Shown here: in pieces, positions 6,692-11,621 of the stretch
Layout: every line of letters begins with the position of its first letter
How positions within the stretch are numbered: the first letter of the stretch is position 1
Origin: a bacterium
GTDB lineage: Bacteria; Patescibacteriota; Saccharimonadia; Saccharimonadales; HK-STAS-PATE-42
DNA length: 11,776 nt
NCBI GenBank assembly: GCA_029781075.1
Contig: JAKOXJ010000017.1
Span: 1-11,776, forward strand
Direction: 5' to 3'
Position numbers and translations under genes: made by a program
The notes under the pieces: generated by a model
What the model was told of the DNA's origin: nothing
Seen by the model: only the letters and a program-made list of their open reading frames with translations
Database searches by the model: none

Positions 6692-7309
6692 ATGCAAGAA
6701 GATTTTGCTCAGTATGTAGACTTTAATGTTCCTAAAGGCGAGGAAGTAGGAGGCAAAGAGAACCCTGATGATGTAGCCGAGTGGCTCTCAGAAAGACTAA
6801 GTGATGTGGCACTAGATTCGGCTAGAGAAAAGGGTGGTGAAGTTGGGCCTACACAAGTAAAAGTACCCGGTAATGATGGCGAAACTTTTGTTTTTAGACA
6901 AATACCAGGCAGAGAGAGTGAGGTGTTAGAGCTTGATATTATTACAGCGCCAGAAGAAGGCAAAGAGGGTCCTGTGACGTCTAAGACTATTTTGTTTGGG
7001 GTTGCTAATGCTAGGGATGCGGCATTAATTGCGGTTAATGGTAATGCCGTTACGAGGGACGGTAAACCTAGCCCTCTAAGACTGGATGAATCTGAGCCAG
7101 AGTTTAGAAAAATGCTCGAAGCGTTAGGCGCCTGGAAGAAATTGCGAGATGATGATCATCTTAGAATGACATATGAGTTGAGGTCTATGGTAGATGATAA
7201 TGTGTCACTGGGGATCATTAAAGATGGTGATTGGGATGGAATAGTTGGGGACGCCTTAGACCAATTTTATCCTAAAGAAGGTACAGTAAGTGAAACTCCG
7301 AAAGAGTAA
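6692..7309 (+). CDS. acidic hypothetical protein
   Basis: I do not recognise this 205-aa soluble, strongly acidic protein. There is no signal peptide, membrane span or known catalytic motif. An N-terminal helix-rich part (DDVAEWLSERLSDVALDSAR, about 27-46) is followed by a beta-rich middle (TQVKVPGNDGETFVFRQIPG, about 54-73; VLELDIITAP; SKTILFGVANARDAALIAVNG). A helical end (about 132-192, EFRKMLEALGAWKKLRDDD then DGIVGDALDQFYPKEG) completes it. The start ATG 6692 has no Shine-Dalgarno site, but the ORF is long and has the same base composition as its neighbours. It sits directly before the rpsB promoter, 2 nt from its stop codon, yet is probably a separate transcript. Function unknown. Confidence 0.68.
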   Translation: MQEDFAQYVDFNVPKGEEVGGKENPDDVAEWLSERLSDVALDSAREKGGEVGPTQVKVPGNDGETFVFRQIPGRESEVLELDIITAPEEGKEGPVTSKTILFGVANARDAALIAVNGNAVTRDGKPSPLRLDESEPEFRKMLEALGAWKKLRDDDHLRMTYELRSMVDDNVSLGIIKDGDWDGIVGDALDQFYPKEGTVSETPKE

Positions 7310-7311
7310 AG

Positions 7312-7342
7312 CATTGTCCTGAAGTGAAAATATTGGTATAAT
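7312..7342 (+). promoter_or_regulatory. strong promoter of rpsB-tsf
   Basis: TTGTCC (7314-7319) is 17 nt from TATAAT (7337-7342), and the -10 is extended by TGG (7334-7336). This is the most consensus-like promoter in the window, fitting ribosomal protein expression. RNA should start near 7349. A perfect 10-bp palindrome, AAACCGGTTT (7358-7367), lies just downstream of that point. Confidence 0.75.
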
Positions 7343-7348
7343 TTACTC

Positions 7349-7459
7349 TGTTAATATAAACCGGTTTGGTGAGATTAATCCTCTCTTTGAGATTTTATAG
7401 TTTTAAAGAGCCTCTCGTCAGACCCTAACTCCAAAAGAAAGGTTAGGTTAAAAAGGATT
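7349..7459 (+). promoter_or_regulatory. structured 5' leader of rpsB
   Basis: The ~110-nt leader contains AAACCGGTTT (7358-7367); a long hairpin with 7383-7393 pairing to 7400-7410 (CTCTTT/AAAGAG core, three G-U pairs); and a hairpin with CCTAAC (7424-7429) pairing to GTTAGG (7442-7447) shortly before the start codon. GAGA (7371-7374) can compete for TCTC (7382-7385). The AAAAGGA at 7451-7457 is unusually close to ATG 7460 (2 nt). The layout suits translational autoregulation by S2, as known for rpsB leaders elsewhere, but I see no match to a known leader class. Confidence 0.5.
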
Positions 7460-8167
7460 ATGGCAATAAAAGCTGATATAGAAGAATTGTTTAAAGCTGG
7501 TGCACATTTTGGCCACAAGGCTAATAAGTGGCATCCAAAGATGGCCCCTTATATTCACTCCAAAAGAAAGGGCGGACATATTATTAATCTAGAAAAGACT
7601 GTTGAGCAGTTAGATAAAGCTCTGCCAGTAGTTACTGCAGCGGCTAAAGCTGGTAAGCCAGTACTATTTGTAGCAACTAAAGCTCAATTAAAATCCCCTG
7701 TAAAAGAGGCTGCTTTAGAGGTGAATTCCCCATATGTTGTTGAAAGGTGGTTTGGCGGAATGCTAACTAACCAAGCAACTATGCAGGCTAGAATTAAGCG
7801 TCTTAAGATGCTTGAAGCCAAGATGGACAGTGGCGAATTTGCATCACGTTATTCTAAGCTAGAAGTCCAAAGGCTACAAGAAGAACTAGACCAGCTAGAA
7901 AAGCAGTTTGGTGGCATTAAGGATATGCAAGGCGTACCAGCTGTTGTTATCGTTTTTGATGCGATGACCGATGCAATCGCAGTGCGCGAAGCTAGAAAGA
8001 TGAACCTAACAGTTATCGCAGTTTGTGATAGTAATGTTGACCCAACTGGGGTAGACTACGTAATCCCTGCGAATGATGATGCAACTAGCGGAGTAACTCT
8101 TATTGCTAGTTATTTTAGGGATGCCGTAAAAGCTGGTCAGGGCGAAAGCAAGTCAGAAACAAAATAA
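7460..8167 (+). CDS. rpsB: 30S ribosomal protein S2 (bS2)
   Basis: This is an essential small-subunit protein of 235 aa, close to E. coli S2 (241). Family hallmarks are plain: ELFKAGAHFGHKANKWHPKM near the N-terminus, then PYIHSKRKGGHIINLEKT, the central ERWFGGMLTNQATM, and the C-terminal PAVVIVFDAMTDAIAVREA with PTGVDYVIPANDDA. The coiled-coil insertion between about residues 115 and 152 (RIKRLKMLEAK, LEVQRLQEELDQLEKQFGG) is also present. tsf follows 21 nt downstream in the usual rpsB-tsf order, without its own promoter. Expression is driven by the strong promoter at 7314-7342 and probably modulated through the leader. Confidence 0.97.
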   Translation: MAIKADIEELFKAGAHFGHKANKWHPKMAPYIHSKRKGGHIINLEKTVEQLDKALPVVTAAAKAGKPVLFVATKAQLKSPVKEAALEVNSPYVVERWFGGMLTNQATMQARIKRLKMLEAKMDSGEFASRYSKLEVQRLQEELDQLEKQFGGIKDMQGVPAVVIVFDAMTDAIAVREARKMNLTVIAVCDSNVDPTGVDYVIPANDDATSGVTLIASYFRDAVKAGQGESKSETK

Positions 8168-8188
8168 TAGGGTAGGAGAGAAAATAAT

Positions 8189-8788
8189 ATGGTAGTTACA
8201 ATAGAAGAAGTAAAAAGACTAAAAGATCTAACTGGTGTTGGTTTAACTGATGCTAAGCAGGCTTTAGAGGCTGCTGGTGGAGACTTTGATAAGGCTCTTG
8301 ATGAAATGCGTAAGAAGGGTCTAACTAAGGCCGATAAGCGTGCTGAGCGTGAAGCTAGTGAAGGTGCAGTTATCACTTATAATCACGATTCTCGCATCGG
8401 TGTAGTAGTTGAGCTTAACTGTGAGACTAGTTTTGTGGCTAAGACAGAGGAGTTTTTACAGCTTGGTCAAGATATTGCGATGCACATTGTTGCTAGCAAT
8501 CCAGAATTTATCTCGAGTGAGCATATCCCAGAAGAGATCAGAGATGAAAAAGCTAAAGAGTTTAAAGATAAAGTTGTGGCAGAAGGTAAGCCTGCAGATA
8601 TCGCTGATAATATTGTGGAAGGTATGCTTAAGAAATACTTTGCTGAGCGATGTTTACTAGATCAGCCTTTTGTTAAAGACCAGGATAAAGATGTGGCAAT
8701 GCTAATCAAAGAGCATATCGCTAAACTTGGTGAAAATATTGTTGTTCGGAAGATGGCGAGAATTGAGCTAGGACAAAGAAACGGCTAA
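8189..8788 (+). CDS. tsf: elongation factor Ts
   Basis: This is the nucleotide exchange factor for EF-Tu, 199 aa, the short form (like the ~196-aa Thermus protein) rather than the ~283-aa E. coli form. The N-terminal UBA-like domain carries VKRLKDLTGVGLTDAKQAL (8-26) and GGDFDKALDEMRKKG. The core begins with VVVELNCETSFVAKTEEF (72-89). In most EF-Ts proteins this loop reads TDFVA and its Asp-Phe pair contacts the EF-Tu nucleotide site; here the Asp position is Ser81, with Phe82 kept. AGGAGAG (8174-8180), 8 nt before ATG 8189, is a clear Shine-Dalgarno site. The gene is in an operon with rpsB. Confidence 0.97.
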   Translation: MVVTIEEVKRLKDLTGVGLTDAKQALEAAGGDFDKALDEMRKKGLTKADKRAEREASEGAVITYNHDSRIGVVVELNCETSFVAKTEEFLQLGQDIAMHIVASNPEFISSEHIPEEIRDEKAKEFKDKVVAEGKPADIADNIVEGMLKKYFAERCLLDQPFVKDQDKDVAMLIKEHIAKLGENIVVRKMARIELGQRNG

Positions 8789-8935
8789 AACTCTTTATTA
8801 CTTTTTCCATGATGAAAAAGTAAACAAAAAATCTAGTCCTCAGATCCCAACTTACTGTTCAGGAAGTTGGGATCTCGCATCCTGGGGTTGGCTCTTCGGA
8901 CCACCTGACGATGGGGATCCTCCAGATTTAATTTG
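8789..8935 (+). other. structured intergenic region between tsf and frr (possible RNA element)
   Basis: No ORF of note lies here, but three hairpins follow one another. First, TTACTTTTTC (8798-8807) pairs perfectly with GAAAAAGTAA (8814-8823). Second, AGATCCCAACTT (8842-8853) pairs perfectly over 12 bp with AAGTTGGGATCT (8864-8875), and CT/AG (8855-8856/8861-8862) can extend it. Third, 8878-8913 folds into an imperfect GC-rich stem capped by C-TTCG-G (8894-8899). None is followed by a U-tract on the + strand. It may be the tsf 3' UTR, a processed small RNA, or a mobile palindromic element. I do not recognise a known RNA family. Confidence 0.5.
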
Positions 8936-8944
8936 TGGTAGAAT
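8936..8944 (+). promoter_or_regulatory. frr extended -10 promoter
   Basis: TGGTAGAAT (8936-8944) ends 9 nt before ATG 8954, predicting an RNA start near 8951 and a leader of about 3 nt. No -35 match is visible at 17 nt, as expected for an extended -10 promoter. The same nonamer occurs before rseP. Confidence 0.55.
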
Positions 8945-8953
8945 TACTTATAT

Positions 8954-9505
8954 ATGGAGATGAGTGAATTCAAACAGAAACTAGGTCAGGCGATTGGCCG
9001 ATTGGAAGAGGATTTGAAGAAGGTTAGAACTGGTCGGGCACATCCGGACATGCTTGATGGTGTGCGGGTAGAGGCCTATGGAACTCCGATGCCGCTAAAT
9101 CAGGTGGCCAATGTAACTGTGCCAGAACCTCAGCTCTTGCAGATTACTCCTTTTGATCCGCAGAACCTAGATGCTATTGTTGAGGGCATTAGGAAAGATG
9201 AGGCCTTAGGGTTAAACCCAAGTGATGATGGTCGGGTGGTACGAGTGAATATACCCCCCCTTACGGAAGAAAGAAGAGCTCAGATTGCTAAGCAACTTGG
9301 TACAAATGCAGAAGAGGCCAGAATTGTCTCTAGAAATATTCGACAAGATGTTTTAAATAATTTTAAAAAGCAGAAATCTGCTGGAGAAATTACCGAGGAT
9401 GACCTTAGGTCTCTCGAGAAAGAGGTTCAAGAAGAGCTCGATAAGTTTAACAAGCAAGTAGATGAGCTTGTAAAAGCTAAAGAAGACGAGGTAATGAAGG
9501 TTTAA
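8954..9505 (+). CDS. frr: ribosome recycling factor
   Basis: This protein splits post-termination ribosomes together with EF-G. It is 183 aa, versus about 185 in most bacteria. Domain I helices flank domain II. Clear hallmarks are KKVRTGRAHPDMLDGVRVEA (22-41), YGTPMPLNQVANVTVPEP (42-59), GLNPSDDGRVVRVNIPPLTEERR (86-108) and the R127-N-I-R130 region before QDVLNNFKKQK. The first ATG (8954) is followed by a second in-frame ATG (8960), which would remove only two residues; neither has a Shine-Dalgarno site. The first fits the promoter position better, giving a near-leaderless mRNA. In many bacteria pyrH lies between tsf and frr; here it is absent. Confidence 0.97.
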   Translation: MEMSEFKQKLGQAIGRLEEDLKKVRTGRAHPDMLDGVRVEAYGTPMPLNQVANVTVPEPQLLQITPFDPQNLDAIVEGIRKDEALGLNPSDDGRVVRVNIPPLTEERRAQIAKQLGTNAEEARIVSRNIRQDVLNNFKKQKSAGEITEDDLRSLEKEVQEELDKFNKQVDELVKAKEDEVMKV

Positions 9506-9506
9506 T

Positions 9507-9554
9507 TTTGTACTTTCTTTCTCCCGAAGATGAGAAAGAAACAAAGAATCATCT
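9507..9554 (+). repeat. hairpin element after frr, similar to the one after tsf
   Basis: TTTCTTTCTC (9514-9523) pairs perfectly with GAGAAAGAAA (9532-9541), and TTTG (9507-9510) with CAAA (9542-9545) across a 3-nt bulge. An alternative pairing, AGATGA (9528-9533) with TCATCT (9549-9554), excludes the first. No U-tract follows. The right arm and tail (9529-9550) closely match 8811-8833 after tsf: one gap and two A/G changes. Confidence 0.5.
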
Positions 9555-9567
9555 CTAATTTACGTTA

Positions 9568-9576
9568 TGGTAGAAT
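9568..9576 (+). promoter_or_regulatory. rseP extended -10 promoter
   Basis: TGGTAGAAT (9568-9576) ends 14 nt before ATG 9591, so RNA would start near 9583 with a leader of about 8 nt. There is no Shine-Dalgarno site in that leader. Confidence 0.5.
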
Positions 9577-9590
9577 TGGGGTAATAGTTT

Positions 9591-10706
9591 ATGCTTTTTG
9601 TCTTTGGTATTTTTGCTTTTGTAATGCTGGTGGTGCTCCATGAGTTTGGGCATATGGTTGCGGCAAAACGAAATGGAGTAGTAGTCGAAGAGTTTGGTGT
9701 CGGTTTTCCTCCAAGGGCCTGGGGAAAGAGGCTTAGGAAAAATAAGGGTGATGATACTCTATATAGTTTGAACTGGTTACCGCTTGGTGGCTTTGTAAAG
9801 TTAAGGGGAGAGCATGATGATGCTAAATCTAAGGGTAGCTTTGGGGCTGCCAGGCTAAGAACTAAGGTAAAGATTCTTCTTGCTGGGGTTGGTATGAACT
9901 TCTTAACGGCCTTTGTCCTGTTGAGTGGTCTATTTTTAGTAGGAGCACCTAAGTTACCATTTAAATCCTTAGATTTCTATGGCAAAGATCAATTCTATGT
10001 AAAAGGTGATACCAAAGTAATTAGCTCAAAGACTTATGTCGGGTCGGTTTCTGATAAGTCACCTGCACAGGAGGCTGGCCTAGAGTCGGGAGCAGTAATA
10101 ATTAGTATAAATGGGATTGAGCCAAGTGCTCAGACTCCGTTGGCGGATATTACCTCTAGATTTGCTGGACAAGATGTAATTGTGAAGTATGAGAATGGTA
10201 ATGGTGAGCAAAAACAGGTTAAAGTTAAGCTTAGACAGAAGGGTGCAGAAGGTGGAGTCTTGGGTGTCTCTGCTGTTGAGTCAGTAAAGTTAAGGTCAAC
10301 TTGGTCAGCTCCGATAAATGCTATTGCCACAATGGGCCAATCAACACAGGCGACATTTGCTGGGATAAGTTATGCTGTTTCTAACCTTGCCCATGGGCAG
10401 GCTCATAAGGCTAGTGAAGTGGTAGGTGGTCCAGTCGCAACTGTTGATGCAATCAATAATGTCAGCAAGAGTGGGCTTGCTGATTTAATACTTTTAATCG
10501 CTCTAATATCTCTTTCTTTGGGGATAATGAATATTCTACCGATCCCAGCCCTTGATGGAGGTAGATTGTTTCTTATCTTGCTATTTAGGTTTAGAGGTAA
10601 AGTTCTAACTAAGGAAAAAGAAGAGAGCATAAATGCCTGGGGGATGGGAGTTCTGTTAACGTTGGTGGCTATAATAACTGTGGTAGATATTGGGAGAATC
10701 TTTTAG
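9591..10706 (+). CDS. rseP: RseP/YluC-type site-2 intramembrane metalloprotease
   Basis: This zinc protease of 371 aa cuts substrates within the membrane, typically anti-sigma factors or leftover signal peptides. The HExxH motif is H17-EFG-H21 in the first membrane helix (VVLHEFGHMVAAKRNG). The second zinc-ligand motif, NILPIPALDGGRLF (314-327, with D322), is in a C-terminal helix. A single PDZ domain lies between (about 147-215: SPAQEAGLESGAVIISING). FGVGFPPR (35-42) and LPLGGFVKLRGE (63-74) are typical, as is GGPVATVDAI (279-288). Membrane segments are at about 2-20, 94-117, 296-318 and 350-369. It has one PDZ domain, as in YluC/RasP, not two as in E. coli RseP. The usual uppS-cdsA-dxr genes between frr and rseP are missing. 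The next gene starts 9 nt after the stop. Confidence 0.94.
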   Translation: MLFVFGIFAFVMLVVLHEFGHMVAAKRNGVVVEEFGVGFPPRAWGKRLRKNKGDDTLYSLNWLPLGGFVKLRGEHDDAKSKGSFGAARLRTKVKILLAGVGMNFLTAFVLLSGLFLVGAPKLPFKSLDFYGKDQFYVKGDTKVISSKTYVGSVSDKSPAQEAGLESGAVIISINGIEPSAQTPLADITSRFAGQDVIVKYENGNGEQKQVKVKLRQKGAEGGVLGVSAVESVKLRSTWSAPINAIATMGQSTQATFAGISYAVSNLAHGQAHKASEVVGGPVATVDAINNVSKSGLADLILLIALISLSLGIMNILPIPALDGGRLFLILLFRFRGKVLTKEKEESINAWGMGVLLTLVAIITVVDIGRIF

Positions 10707-10715
10707 TTGTTTTAG

Positions 10716-11438
10716 ATGAAAGAAGTGCGGATTACCTGGGATAAGTTTAAGTCTTCTAGGGTTGGATGGGTAATTCTGGTAACTACCTTTGCCATAGGAT
10801 TTGGCTTATTGGCATCATTGGTTGCTGGCATACTGATTCTGCCTTGGCTACTTAATGAGGGCTCCAAGTATTCTGATGAGCTGCTAAGTTCGGCTTTCCC
10901 TTTGGTAATACTTGGTTTGGCTATTCTTTTTACAAAGCTTTTTACTAACAAGAGGGGAATCAAATGGCAGAAGTTTTTAAAGTGGAAGAAGCCAAAGAAG
11001 AATGCTTTATGGATAACTCCATTAGCGCTTCTTGTTTATCTAATCGTATTGATTATTTCTATGGTAGTTTTGCAAGTTTTGAGTCCTAGCTTGGCAGGAC
11101 AGGAGCAGGAAGTCGCTAAAACGGTCAGTTCATCTGCTAATTGGCAGTTAGTGCTGATGGTAGTATCTGTCGGGATAATAACTCCGATTGCAGAAGAAAC
11201 TTTGTTTAGGGGCTTATTGTTATCTTTATATTCTAGAAAATTAAAAATAATCACCTCAATTATTATCGTTGCAATCTTGTTTGGATTGGCCCATGGCCAG
11301 GTAAATGTTGGCATAGACACATTCTTTTTTGGCTTAACTCTAGGATTTGTAACCTGGCAAACGGAGAGTATATATCCAGCAGTTTTACTACATATGTTGA
11401 AGAACTGTTTAGCTATCATTGTCCTGACACATTCTTAA
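10716..11438 (+). CDS. CPBP family intramembrane glutamic endopeptidase
   Basis: This polytopic membrane protein of 240 aa belongs to the CPBP (Abi/Rce1-like) family. The conserved motifs are present in order: E160-E161-xxx-R165 (in PIAEETLFRGLLL), FGLAH with H193, and H226-xxx-N230 (in LLHMLKNCLA). Membrane segments are at about 17-43, 60-77, 98-122, 144-159, 176-190, 201-215 and 221-238. It has no bacteriocin genes around it, so a link to bacteriocin immunity is not supported; proteolytic or prenyl-protein-type processing is only inferred from the family. The gene starts 9 nt after rseP without a Shine-Dalgarno site or promoter, so the two membrane proteases are probably one operon. Confidence 0.9.
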   Translation: MKEVRITWDKFKSSRVGWVILVTTFAIGFGLLASLVAGILILPWLLNEGSKYSDELLSSAFPLVILGLAILFTKLFTNKRGIKWQKFLKWKKPKKNALWITPLALLVYLIVLIISMVVLQVLSPSLAGQEQEVAKTVSSSANWQLVLMVVSVGIITPIAEETLFRGLLLSLYSRKLKIITSIIIVAILFGLAHGQVNVGIDTFFFGLTLGFVTWQTESIYPAVLLHMLKNCLAIIVLTHS

Positions 11439-11464
11439 CCTAAATCACTTTGATGTGTTATAAT
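11435..11464 (+). promoter_or_regulatory. promoter of the attenuator-like leader
   Basis: TGTTATAAT (11456-11464) is a consensus -10 with an extended TGn. A weak -35, TTAACC (11435-11440), lies 18 nt upstream and overlaps the stop codon of the CPBP gene. RNA would start near 11471. Confidence 0.6.
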
Positions 11465-11474
11465 ATGTTTTGTT

Positions 11475-11531
11475 ATGGTATTTGTTAAAAGGCAATACAT
11501 CCTTGCACCGATCATGCCCTTAGGGGTGTAG
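11475..11531 (+). CDS. putative 18-codon leader peptide
   Basis: ATG 11475 opens MVFVKRQYILAPIMPLGV, ending at TAG 11529-11531. It begins about 4 nt after the predicted RNA start, the same near-leaderless spacing seen at frr. The ORF overlaps the left and middle arms of the competing hairpins downstream. Seven of 18 residues are Val, Ile or Leu, and two are Pro; there is no run of one residue as in classical amino-acid attenuators. An ORF this short could occur by chance, so the call rests on its position. Confidence 0.4.
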   Translation: MVFVKRQYILAPIMPLGV

Positions 11532-11572
11532 TTTTGGTTATTTAGAAAAAAGTACAAAAATAGTTAAGCCCC
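11496..11572 (+). promoter_or_regulatory. competing pairings 1:2 and 2:3 of a candidate attenuator
   Basis: Segment 1, TACATCC (11496-11502), can pair with GGGTGTA (11524-11530). The overlapping segment 2, GGGGTGTAGTT (11523-11533), can instead pair with segment 3, AGTTAAGCCCC (11562-11572), making 10 of 11 pairs, three of them G-U. Segment 3 shares C11571 and C11572 with the left arm of the terminator, so the second and third structures exclude each other. Segments 1 and 2 are within or end at the small ORF. Confidence 0.45.
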
Positions 11573-11598
11573 ACTCAAAAAGAAACGAGTGGTTTTTT
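11571..11598 (+). terminator. intrinsic terminator before the last gene
   Basis: CCACTC (11571-11576) pairs perfectly with GAGTGG (11587-11592) around a 10-nt A-rich loop, and TTTTTT (11593-11598) follows at once. It lies about 100 nt after the predicted RNA start and 24 nt before the next start codon, so it would act inside the leader of that gene rather than behind the CPBP gene. Confidence 0.72.
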
Positions 11599-11621
11599 AT
11601 ATTAAATAATGAGGAAAGAAT

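Noticed and set aside
8409..8660. 83-codon + strand frame inside tsf
   Set aside because: It is an out-of-frame shadow of the conserved EF-Ts sequence, with no motif of its own.
8809..8823. Mini-ORF (MMKK) in the first hairpin after tsf
   Set aside because: Four codons inside a perfect palindrome are expected by chance, and there is no promoter or ribosome-binding site nearby.
8842..8913. SRP (4.5S) RNA or another well-known stable RNA
   Set aside because: The conserved domain IV sequence of SRP RNA is absent, and the region is too short for RNase P RNA or tmRNA. No known family was recognised.
11036..11419. 127-codon open frame on the - strand opposite the CPBP protease gene
   Set aside because: It lies wholly inside a gene with clear family motifs, has no recognisable domain, promoter or ribosome-binding site, and looks like a by-product of codon use on the + strand. 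The other - strand frames opposite genes were left out for the same reason.
10716..11438. Bacteriocin immunity protein as the role of the CPBP gene
   Set aside because: No small bacteriocin-like ORF or ABC exporter is nearby; the context is rseP and translation genes.
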